The notes beneath the pieces are model-generated. The model was not told where the DNA came from. It ran no database searches and saw only the letters and a list, made by a program, of their open reading frames with translations. From Frankiales bacterium (GTDB taxonomy: Bacteria > Actinomycetota > Actinomycetes > Mycobacteriales > Jatrophihabitantaceae), in the NCBI GenBank assembly GCA_025963265.1, contig JAOPUY010000584.1, positions 1-5,060 on the forward strand: a stretch of 5,060 nt of DNA. Direction: 5' to 3'. The position numbers and the translations under genes were made by a program. Every line of letters starts with the position of its first letter. Within the stretch, counting starts at the first letter, position 1. This document shows positions 1 to 5,060 of the stretch, one piece after another.

Positions 1-12
1 CTCTTCCGATCT
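1..12. other. Sequencing adapter remnant
   Basis: Bases 1-12 read CTCTTCCGATCT, which is exactly the 3' end of the Illumina TruSeq adapter (known sequence ends GCTCTTCCGATCT). It sits flush with the window start, where untrimmed adapter would end up in an assembled contig. It should not be treated as genomic. The reading frame of the neighbouring gene happens to stay open through it, so the last few apparent residues of that protein (about QIGR) are partly artefact. Confidence 0.88.
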
Positions 13-1336
13 GATCGGCAGAGGTCCGCGGGCTGGCGCAGGCGATGCCGACGGTGGCCTCGATGACGAAGCTGACCTGGTCGAGCAGGCACGGGACCTG
101 CAGCGCTTGACTCGCGAGCTCAGCGGCCTTGGTGGCCGCCGCGGTGTCGGCGTGCTGCAAGAAGATGCCGAATTCATCGCCGCTGAGTCGCGCCAACGTG
201 GCTTCGGATGGCAGGGTGGCGGTCAGCGTGTGGGCGACATGTCTCAGGAGCTGGTCGCCGTAGGAATGGCCGAGAGTCTCATTCACCTGACGGAACCGAT
301 CGAGGTTGAGCAGCAACACCGCCCCTTGTCCGCAAGGGTGTGGTCTCCGCTGGGTGTCCTCGATACATCGGGTGAGATGACCGCGGTTGGGCAGACCGGT
401 GAGCTCGTCGTGGCTTGATTGATACTCCAGCCGTCGCAGCGTGCTGCCCACCGCCGCAAGCAACGATCGGTTTTCACTGAGCGCGACCAGCTGCCGGACG
501 ATCAACAGGAGACCGATCCCAGTGCTGGCCAGCCGCGTCGGCTGCGTCAACGGCGTGCCGTTCGCCAGGTTGATCAAAATGAGGCAGAAGACCGCGATCA
601 CGGGGCCGTATGGAAGGGCCACGCCCAGCCACCTGGATCGCCCGAATCCCGGCGGCGACTCAAGGACCGAATCCGCCTGTCGTCGCGACTCCAGCCGTGC
701 CCGCCGAGCCGACACGATGATCAGCAAGAATGAAGCCGGCCAGCCGACGTCAAGCCACTCCCAGCGCGTTTGCGCGGCGACGCCCCCGCTCAGGTGCGCA
801 TACGCCGTATCGGAGAACGTCAACAACAGCATCGCGACCGCCAGCGGTGTGAGCGCCTGTCGTCCCGACTCGGCGTGGCGAGACAAGAGCAGGATCGCGA
901 CGGTGGCCAAGATGATGTCGCAAACCGGAAGCACCCGCGACACGGCCACGCTCAGCCCAGCGGCCCCAGCCCCGTGGGTCGTGCTGAGACCTGACTGCAG
1001 CGAAAGCACGAAAAGAGAACTCGCGATGATCAGGCCGTCGAATACGAGCGTCGCCCGTGACTGACGGCGGTCAACCATCGACATCAGCGCCAGCGTGGCC
1101 GCCAGCGGCAGCACGAGCAGCCCAGCAGCCCAGGTAGCCCCGACACCCGCCCTGCCGCCGTGAATCATGGCCGCACCACCGAGGACCAGCAAACCGAGCG
1201 ACCACAGCGCGAGCGCCACGCCGAGCACGCACCAGCCCAAGCGCCGGAGCCCGCTCAAGTGTCGCGAGGTCCTTGCGCTGCTGGCCGCCGCTGCGGCGGC
1301 GAGCAGCGCGACCACGAGGTCGAGCGCGTTGGTCAC
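2..1336 (-). CDS. Multi-TM membrane GGDEF-domain protein, 3' truncated by contig edge
   Basis: A putative membrane diguanylate cyclase, or the front of a GGDEF-EAL protein, acting on GTP/c-di-GMP at the cytoplasmic face. About 441 genuine codons are present. The GTG at 1336 is chosen because it follows a purine-rich GAGGCGG, an in-frame TGA lies at 1349-1351, and it makes the first hydrophobic segment N-terminal. About eight hydrophobic segments lie near residues 4-19, 33-53, 66-87, 96-116, 127-151, 160-180, 197-210, 235-257 and 266-285. Landmarks such as FDGLIIASS (99-107) and FSDTAYAHL (174-182) resemble the N-terminal sensor of a common actinobacterial GGDEF-EAL family. GGDEF runs from DELTGLPNR (310-318) through NETLGHSYGD (352-361) to RLSGDEF (383-389). 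Oddities: the first metal-ligand Asp (PleD D327 equivalent) is Asn344, the signature is SGDEF, and no RxxD inhibitory site precedes it. Translation ends just after the strand TVGIACAS, so any EAL domain is off the contig. The family call is firm; activity is uncertain. Confidence 0.9.
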   Translation of the reverse strand, partial: MTNALDLVVALLAAAAAASSARTSRHLSGLRRLGWCVLGVALALWSLGLLVLGGAAMIHGGRAGVGATWAAGLLVLPLAATLALMSMVDRRQSRATLVFDGLIIASSLFVLSLQSGLSTTHGAGAAGLSVAVSRVLPVCDIILATVAILLLSRHAESGRQALTPLAVAMLLLTFSDTAYAHLSGGVAAQTRWEWLDVGWPASFLLIIVSARRARLESRRQADSVLESPPGFGRSRWLGVALPYGPVIAVFCLILINLANGTPLTQPTRLASTGIGLLLIVRQLVALSENRSLLAAVGSTLRRLEYQSSHDELTGLPNRGHLTRCIEDTQRRPHPCGQGAVLLLNLDRFRQVNETLGHSYGDQLLRHVAHTLTATLPSEATLARLSGDEFGIFLQHADTAAATKAAELASQALQVPCLLDQVSFVIEATVGIACASPRTSADQIGR

Positions 1337-1343
1337 GCGCGCG

Positions 1344-1350
1344 CCGCCTC
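1344..1350 (-). promoter_or_regulatory. Shine-Dalgarno-like site for the GGDEF gene
   Basis: On the minus strand GAGGCGG lies 7 nt before the GTG at 1336. Its core GAGG matches part of the anti-SD complement, though with a longish 10-nt spacing. It overlaps the in-frame stop at 1349-1351, which rules out a longer N-terminus in this frame. It supports GTG 1336 over the internal ATG at 1168, which would remove the first two membrane segments. Confidence 0.45.
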
Positions 1351-1492
1351 AACCGCGCGACAGCCAAACCCGGAGCAAACCGTCTGCCCCTCCGGATCCG
1401 ACTCGAGAACCGGGGACGTTCCCGAAACCTGTCGGCGGTGCGCGAGGCGAAGGGGTCGCAGCGGTATCACTCGGTCTCCATCCGGTGCCGAT

Positions 1493-1529
1493 GCCTGTGG
1501 CCACGCAGGAACTCGCGACGCCCACAGGC
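1493..1529 (-). repeat. 8-bp inverted repeat (hairpin) at start of GGDEF-gene leader
   Basis: GCCTGTGG at 1493-1500 pairs perfectly with CCACAGGC at 1522-1529, with 21 nt between. Read on the minus strand it lies right after the predicted transcription start of the sigma-28-like promoter, so it would form the 5' end of the leader RNA. No T-run follows it on the minus strand. On the plus strand a short CTTTACT follows, too weak for a clear terminator. It does not show the conserved core of a GEMM c-di-GMP riboswitch that I could recognise. Its role is unknown; the pairing itself is certain. Confidence 0.5.
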
Positions 1530-1539
1530 CTTTACTCCC

Positions 1540-1566
1540 CTATCGGCCCTGACCCCGGAATCTTTA
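1540..1566 (-). promoter_or_regulatory. Candidate sigma-28 (FliA/WhiG-type) promoter
   Basis: On the minus strand a -35 box TAAAGATT (1566-1559) and a -10 box GCCGATAG (1547-1540) are separated by exactly 11 nt. The E. coli sigma-28 consensus is TAAAGTTT-N11-GCCGATAA, so the match is 7/8 plus 7/8 with exact spacing. The site lies in a non-coding gap and points at the GGDEF gene. Transcription would start near 1532-1534, giving a leader of about 195 nt before GTG 1336. WhiG and FliA of actinomycetes are known to recognise closely related boxes with a GCCGATAA-type -10. Experimental support is absent. Confidence 0.6.
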
Positions 1567-1800
1567 GGCGACGAGAATGCGAGCGATCTGGGACCGCGTT
1601 AGGCGGCTAGGAGCCAGACGTGGCCAGCTTCGCGAAGTCAGGACCCTGCCCAGCTGTAGCGGCACACGTGGAGCAGAGCGCCGCCAATCGCGCACCTCGG
1701 CGTCGTCCAAGCGCGGGTTGGCTGGATCCGCGCCGCCGCCTCGTACGCGCCCTCTCGAAATACCCGAGAAGGTCTGCGGCCTCGTGGCAGCTCTAAGCCC

Positions 1801-1910
1801 GCCAGGCGGAGTGGAACAGGGGGCAGCGCGACTTTGACCGGCCCTTGACGGCGCTTCCGTGCCTCGGCCCCCGTAGCGTCTCCGCTGCGTTGCCGCGCAC
1901 TGCCAGGCGG
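1801..1910. repeat. 9-bp direct repeat pair GCCAGGCGG
   Basis: GCCAGGCGG occurs at 1801-1809 and again at 1902-1910, both just downstream of the EAL gene. The first copy is preceded by GCCC and contains CCGCC-A-GGCGG symmetry; the second continues to GCCAGGCGGGC. They may be chance in GC-rich DNA or small hairpins in the 3' end of the EAL transcript. No T-tract supports a terminator call. Confidence 0.25.
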
Positions 1911-1920
1911 GCACAGCGAG

Positions 1921-3852
1921 CTAGCGGAGGCTCCATCTGCGAGCACGCCGCTGTGGTGGCAGCGCGTCGCTCGCGGCCTGCGTGTGCGAGGGCTGCGGTT
2001 CCGCGGTCAGGTGAGGCTCTGGTTTGAGTTCCTGCAGGTAGGCCCGGGCGGCGGCGATGACGGCGTCGCGATCGTGGGTGTAGTAGTAGTCGAACCTGCG
2101 GAGCGCGTCATCGCCGGCGTCGCCGCAGTCCTTCGCGACGAAGGCCGCGGCGTGGTGGGGGCCGATGACGATTACGACCCACTCGTGAGCAAGGTTGCTT
2201 GCCCGGTCGAGTGGCGCGATCTGGAAGCGGGGTTCGCCGTGAGTCTCTAGGCCGTCGGCGAGCACGACGGTGAGGGCGTTGGCTTGGGCCAGGCGCTCAT
2301 AGCGCTGTCTGTGGGCCTCGGTGAAGTACCGCCGGTGCTGGAAGCAGGAGAGCAGCACGGAGGCTTGTCCACTGCGGGTGTTCTGCTCCTCGATGTGCCG
2401 GCTGATGTGCAGCAGGTTGGCTTTGGTCGTGCGGCTCGAGTCGCCGAGCGCGGCGCTCAGCGCCTCGAACGGCGTGTCCCCGGCCAGCGGCGCGAGGCGT
2501 TGGCGTAGCGGGATGACGTGACGGGGCGCCGGGACCGAGGAGGGCAGCGGGCCGGGGCGGCCGTACCGGTAGCCCTGGCCGTAGGTCGCGCCGAAGACGC
2601 GGGCCAGATTCTCCTGCTCCTCCGTCTCGATCCCCTCGGCCAGGATCACCGCGCCAGTCCGTTCGGTGTAGGCCCGCACTGCGGCCGTGATCGCCGCCGC
2701 AGCTTTGCTCGGCGCGCCGCGGAGCAGCGACATATCGAGTTTCACCACATCGGGTCGAAGGAACGGCAGCAGGGCCAGCGACGCCTCTTCCGCGCCGACA
2801 TCGTCCAGCGCGACGCCCCACGAGTCGCGGCGGGCCTGGTCGGTGGCGCGCAACAGGTCGGTGACATAGCCCTCGACGTCCCGTTCGACGACCTCCAGGA
2901 CGACGCGCAGCTCCGTCCGGGCCTGGGTGAGCGTTGGCAGCAGGTGCCGCGGGCAGTCGATGCTCAACCCTGCGGGCTCCACGTTGATGAACCAGGACAC
3001 GCTGGGGTGCAGGCCAGCTGCCGCTGCGGCTTGCATGGCGTGGGTGCGGCAGAGCCAGTCCAGCTCGCCCAGGCGCCCGGCGTCTTGGGCCGCGTGGATC
3101 AGGTCTGCGGGTGACTCCAGGGGGCTTCCCGCCGGCCCCCGGGAGAGGGCCTCGAATCCCGTGACGCTGGCCGTGGCCAGGTGGACGATCGGCTGGAACA
3201 CCGTCCGGATGGCTCGGTCGTCGATCACGGCGTCGATCGACCACCCGCGCGTCGCCGGCGCGCCCGAGGTGCGCGCGCGACGCTGCGGCGCGGTGTGGGC
3301 AAGCGTCCGGGTCTCCGCCGACTCGGCTGCCTCCTGCTTCTGCCGGTGCGCGTCGAAAACGGTCATGACCGCGTCGCGGATCGTGGCCAGCTGCTTGCGT
3401 TGCTGCCGGGTCAGCGTCGCCGGATGGTCTGACCAGACGCAGACGGCGCCCAGCACCAGGCCTTCGCGGCCGATCAGGGGCGCGGCGGCGAAGAAGCGGA
3501 TCGAGGCCAGCTCGCCGTTGACGAAAGGGCTGTCAGCCAGCCGGGAGTCCCGTGATGCGTCTGCTACGGCCATTTCCTCCCCGGGACTGGCGCTCGTGAG
3601 CAGCCGCCGGCACACGCTCATCGAACGTTCGCGGGTTGAAACTTCCAGCGATCCGGCGACCGTGGCCTGCTGGGGAGCGTCGAAGATGTCGATGGCGCTG
3701 AAGTCTGCGCCGAGCAGCCGCTGCGCCATCGCCGTCAGCCGGGCTAGGTTCGCGTCGGCGGCGGCCCAATCGGGAGTGTCCGTCAGAAAGTAGCGAGCGG
3801 CGGACTTCTGCCGGTCGGCCTCGTTGGCAGGATCCATCAGGTTGGACGACAT
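1921..3852 (-). CDS. GAF-EAL-DICT protein, predicted c-di-GMP phosphodiesterase
   Basis: A soluble protein predicted to hydrolyse c-di-GMP to pGpG under control of two sensory domains. Numbering is from ATG 3852 (643 aa). GAF spans about 37-168, with the typical FFAAAPL and GAVCVW segments near 120-140. EAL spans about 205-445 and keeps the catalytic set: E234 in FEALSRGP, N290 in FINVEP, E320 in LEVVERD, D350-D351 in LDDVG, K371 in VVKLD, E406 in AEGIETEEQ and Q426 in YGQGY. DICT spans about 457-612, from TPFEALSAALGDS through LSCFQHRRYFT and EWVVIVIGPHHAAAFVAKD to YYYTHDRDAV. The C-terminus is a short charged tail. No membrane segment is seen. The start is uncertain. A GTG at 3966 and ATGs at 3945 and 3837 are in frame, and none has a clear SD. 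The 3853-3966 stretch uses rarer codons (AGA, GTA, AGG, CGA) and is not needed for the GAF fold, so I prefer 3852 or 3837. It lies upstream of the GGDEF gene on the same strand but 585 bp away. Confidence 0.93.
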   Translation of the reverse strand: MSSNLMDPANEADRQKSAARYFLTDTPDWAAADANLARLTAMAQRLLGADFSAIDIFDAPQQATVAGSLEVSTRERSMSVCRRLLTSASPGEEMAVADASRDSRLADSPFVNGELASIRFFAAAPLIGREGLVLGAVCVWSDHPATLTRQQRKQLATIRDAVMTVFDAHRQKQEAAESAETRTLAHTAPQRRARTSGAPATRGWSIDAVIDDRAIRTVFQPIVHLATASVTGFEALSRGPAGSPLESPADLIHAAQDAGRLGELDWLCRTHAMQAAAAAGLHPSVSWFINVEPAGLSIDCPRHLLPTLTQARTELRVVLEVVERDVEGYVTDLLRATDQARRDSWGVALDDVGAEEASLALLPFLRPDVVKLDMSLLRGAPSKAAAAITAAVRAYTERTGAVILAEGIETEEQENLARVFGATYGQGYRYGRPGPLPSSVPAPRHVIPLRQRLAPLAGDTPFEALSAALGDSSRTTKANLLHISRHIEEQNTRSGQASVLLSCFQHRRYFTEAHRQRYERLAQANALTVVLADGLETHGEPRFQIAPLDRASNLAHEWVVIVIGPHHAAAFVAKDCGDAGDDALRRFDYYYTHDRDAVIAAARAYLQELKPEPHLTAEPQPSHTQAASDALPPQRRARRWSLR

Positions 3853-4052
3853 GCCGACCAGATCGGCAGCAGAGCGCGATCTTACATAGACGAATCGTCC
3901 ATCCTCTGGCCTGACATTGCTGGTCGTGGTGCTGGGCACCACCATCAGCCCGTACAGTTTGCGCACCGCATTGAGGACATGCGAGAGGAGCCCGAACGGG
4001 GCAGGACCGCGGCGCCTTGAAAGAGCGGACGCACCGACGTGCGGGACGCAAA
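3853..4052. other. Divergent intergenic region upstream of the EAL gene
   Basis: It separates the minus-strand EAL gene from the plus-strand transporter relic. It contains the alternative in-frame starts GTG 3966 and ATG 3945 of the EAL gene and a small inverted repeat CGCAC-cgac-GTGCG at 4030-4043. I could not identify a convincing promoter for the EAL gene: GCCGATCT on the minus strand near 3861-3868 resembles a sigma-28 -10, but the nearest -35-like TAAG is 2 nt too close. Confidence 0.4.
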
Positions 4053-4379
4053 CTCCGCTCAGGCCGCCTGGACGTGCTCGTGGGTATGCTGTTCTCCCCC
4101 CACCTCGCCGGCATCACCCTGTTCACACTGGCCTCGCTGGTCGGCGGCTTCGCGGCAACCGCTGGGGAACTGCTCGCCGCCCGCGCCGCGCAGGGCATCG
4201 GCGCCGCGCTGGCCTCCCCGTCCGCGCTCGCCCGGCTCATGACGATGTTCGCGCAGGGGCGGGAGCGCACCCGGGCCGTCGGCCTCTAGACGGGGGTGTC
4301 CGTCGGCCTCATCGCCGGCGGCATGCTCACCCAGTGGGTCTTCTGGCGCTGGGTGTTGTTCGTCAACGTCCCGATCGGG
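4053..4379 (+). pseudogene. Relic of a DHA2-type MFS drug exporter
   Basis: An internal fragment of a drug:proton antiporter of the EmrB/QacA (DHA2, 14-TM) family. In one frame it reads GRLDVLVG, then TM3-like AGITLFTLASLVGGFA, TM4-like LLAARAAQGIGAALASPSAL, then MTMFAQGRERTRAVGL, an in-frame TAG at 4287-4289, and on to GLIAGGMLTQWVFWRW and VLFVNVPIG. The TAG sits where the family has an aromatic residue (GLY or GLW), so a single base change from TAC could explain it. The loop 2-3 motif (usually GRLADxxGRRR) has lost its basic cluster, and several residues between TGVSVG and GLIAGG appear deleted. The first TM segments (about 70 codons) are missing, and homology ends sharply at 4379, leaving most of the C-terminal TMs absent. 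The fragment cannot encode a working transporter. The family assignment is firm. Confidence 0.85.
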
Positions 4380-4569
4380 TGTCCCGCGTCAAGTTTCTTG
4401 GACAGATCTGGGGTCTTTAGCGCATGATCCGGGGTGCGTAGGTAGCTGGCGAGTGTTGGCGTGAAGTCGAGCCGTTTGAAAGGCGAAACTCGGCTATCTC
4501 CCCAGTGCACCTGAGAGAGCAACTTTCACACCGCCCGAAACCCCTGAAGCGGACGCTCCAAGCCATTGA
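4380..4569. mobile_element. Possible mobile-element end abutting the broken transporter gene
   Basis: Exactly where MFS homology stops, the sequence switches to TGTCC(15 nt)GGACA (4380-4404), an inverted arrangement containing AAGTTTCTTGGACA. Ends starting TG and carrying such GGACA blocks are typical of IS3-like elements (family knowledge, from memory). The next 165 bp have no recognisable coding frame on either strand and somewhat lower GC. No matching opposite terminal repeat is visible before 5060, so any element would extend beyond the window or be a fragment. I see no transposase. It could also be simple recombinational debris. Confidence 0.35.
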
Positions 4570-4638
4570 GATGTCCGAATTCACCACGTCTCTGCCCAAC
4601 ATCGTGTCGCCCCGGACGGCGAACAACAGTGCTCGCCA

Positions 4639-4992
4639 GTGTTTGAAGACTATCCAGCGGCAGCCGTTTACCGGCCGCAAACCAAGCTGCAGCCAAACCA
4701 GATCCGAGCACTCGTCGCGGCCTACGAGTCCGGCGCGACGATCCAGCAGCTCACTGAAGACCACCACCTGCACCGACGAACCGCTCCGGCCCACCTCCAG
4801 CGAGCCGCAGTCACGATCCGGCCGAAGCAGGCGGCCAACGCTCAGCAAGCCGCCGAGATCGTCTCTCTCTACCAATCGGGACTCTCACTGCGTCAGGTCT
4901 CCGACCAGACCGGCGTCGCCTACGGCTCAGTGCGCAACTACTTGCTCCGAGCCGGCGTGACGATGCGGCCGCCCATCAGGCCCAGGCAGTAG
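4639..4992 (+). CDS. Tandem helix-turn-helix protein, recombinase-C-terminus-like
   Basis: A 117-aa predicted DNA-binding protein of two homeodomain-like HTH units. Unit 1 spans about residues 21-63 (QIRALVAAYESGATIQQL...RAAVTIRPK) and unit 2 about 69-111 (AEIVSLYQSGLSLRQVSD...YLLRAGVTMRPP). The two align without gaps over 34 residues starting at Y29 and Y78, with 11 identities, so the protein arose by internal duplication. This layout is familiar from the C-terminal part of actinobacterial serine recombinases and the small HTH ORFs beside them, where it binds the recombination site. No catalytic domain is visible upstream. The frame is open back to 4570, so GTG 4639 is only the first reasonable start, and no clear SD precedes it. 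P50 falls in the recognition helix of unit 1 (HRRTAPAHL, where relatives tend to have HRTTVSAHL), which may weaken it. The gene may be a detached recombinase tail or a small regulator of the neighbouring element. Confidence 0.6.
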   Translation: MFEDYPAAAVYRPQTKLQPNQIRALVAAYESGATIQQLTEDHHLHRRTAPAHLQRAAVTIRPKQAANAQQAAEIVSLYQSGLSLRQVSDQTGVAYGSVRNYLLRAGVTMRPPIRPRQ

Positions 4993-5007
4993 GGCGCGCC
5001 GCGCCCT
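4991..5007 (+). terminator. 17-nt palindrome overlapping the HTH gene stop codon
   Basis: AGGGCGCG-C-CGCGCCCT is a perfect 8-bp inverted repeat around a single base, beginning within the TAG stop (4990-4992). Its place directly after the stop suggests a transcription terminator. No T-run follows (CCGATGTC), but actinobacterial hairpin terminators often lack one. It could instead be a binding or crossover site for a recombinase. From 5008 to 5060 I see nothing further. Confidence 0.4.
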
Positions 5008-5060
5008 CCGATGTCACAACGATGAGAGCTGGTTCGGTTCGAGTAAGAGGACCCTGCTGG

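Larger units (their letters stand above)
1352..1920. other. Intergenic region without a convincing gene
   Basis: About 570 bp between the stop of the EAL gene and the start region of the GGDEF gene. I read all six frames here. The short open frames are arginine, alanine and proline-rich with no recognisable domain, start signal or conserved motif, as expected by chance in GC-rich DNA. What it does hold is the sigma-28-like promoter (1540-1566), the leader hairpin (1493-1529), a 9-bp direct repeat GCCAGGCGG (1801-1809 and 1902-1910), and a small inverted repeat TCTCG/CGAGA near 1752-1768. The length argues against simple co-transcription of the two c-di-GMP genes. Confidence 0.6.

Noticed and set aside
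107..1064. Plus-strand open frames at 107-418, 419-733, 441-1064 and 770-994
   Set aside because: They run antisense to the membrane GGDEF gene, have Arg/Ser/Gln-rich low-complexity content and no domain, and the minus frame explains the region fully.
1071..1367. Minus-strand 98-aa frame over the start of the GGDEF gene
   Set aside because: It is highly arginine-rich and out of frame with the convincing hydrophobic N-terminus starting at GTG 1336.
1337..1533. GEMM-type c-di-GMP riboswitch in the GGDEF leader
   Set aside because: I looked for the conserved GEMM core segments and tetraloop-receptor pattern and did not find them; only a simple hairpin is visible.
1564..1946. Minus-strand frames at 1564-1914 and 1638-1946
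   Set aside because: Neither shows a recognisable motif or ribosome site. The second overlaps the end of the EAL gene, and composition fits chance frames in GC-rich DNA.
2297..3244. 315-aa minus-strand frame inside the EAL gene
   Set aside because: It is rich in Arg, Gly, Pro and Ala and shadows the EAL frame, which carries the full catalytic motif set.
2927..3793. 288-aa plus-strand frame opposite the EAL/GAF region
   Set aside because: It is antisense to a clear GAF-EAL coding sequence, and no motif is recognised.
3861..3880. Second sigma-28 promoter before the EAL gene (GCCGATCT with TAAG upstream)
   Set aside because: The -10 matches only 6 of 8, and the -35-like TAAG is 13 rather than 15 nt away; too weak to call.
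4417..4875. 152-aa minus-strand frame as a possible transposase
   Set aside because: It has no DDE or other transposase motifs and is antisense to the tandem HTH gene, which shows real repeat structure.
1..5060. CRISPR array, tRNA or rRNA genes
   Set aside because: No regularly spaced repeats, no tRNA-like T-loop (GGTTCRANYCC) with matching acceptor stem, and no rRNA-like sequence seen.

Overview
The window is GC-rich throughout. Coding sequences use GC-rich third positions, there is a GTG start, and the protein families are ones common in Actinobacteria (multi-TM GGDEF proteins, GAF-EAL-DICT proteins, tandem-HTH recombinase-associated proteins). I infer a high-GC actinomycete, but I cannot name a genus. 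The first 12 bases match the end of the Illumina TruSeq adapter. The left edge is therefore probably the end of a draft or metagenomic contig, and usable genomic sequence begins at about base 13.

Layout, left to right. (1) 13-1336, minus strand: the N-terminal part of a polytopic membrane protein with a GGDEF domain, cut off by the contig edge just before the end of GGDEF. (2) 1337-1920: a gap of about 585 bp with no convincing gene. It holds a strong candidate sigma-28 (FliA/WhiG-type) promoter pointing at the GGDEF gene, followed by a leader of about 195 nt that starts with a hairpin. (3) 1921-3852, minus strand: a soluble GAF-EAL-DICT protein with an intact set of c-di-GMP phosphodiesterase residues. 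(4) 3853-4052: a short divergent intergenic region. (5) 4053-4379, plus strand: a decayed fragment of a DHA2-type (EmrB/QacA-like) MFS drug exporter with an in-frame TAG. (6) From 4380: an abrupt junction to unrelated sequence starting with a TGTCC...GGACA unit, which looks like a mobile-element boundary. (7) 4639-4992, plus strand: a small tandem helix-turn-helix protein resembling the C-terminal DNA-binding part of actinobacterial serine recombinases, followed directly by a 17-nt palindrome.

How the parts may fit. The left two thirds is a c-di-GMP locus. It has a membrane GGDEF protein (possibly GGDEF-EAL when complete) whose cyclase site carries a substitution at a metal-binding position, and a cytosolic phosphodiesterase that looks catalytically competent with GAF and DICT sensory domains. 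If the sigma-28 promoter is real, c-di-GMP turnover here is tied to the motility or sporulation sigma factor. The right third is a scar of mobile-element activity next to this locus, with a wrecked transporter and an orphan recombinase-like HTH. I did not find a clearly undescribed system. The sigma-28 promoter and leader upstream of the GGDEF gene is the most rewarding target.
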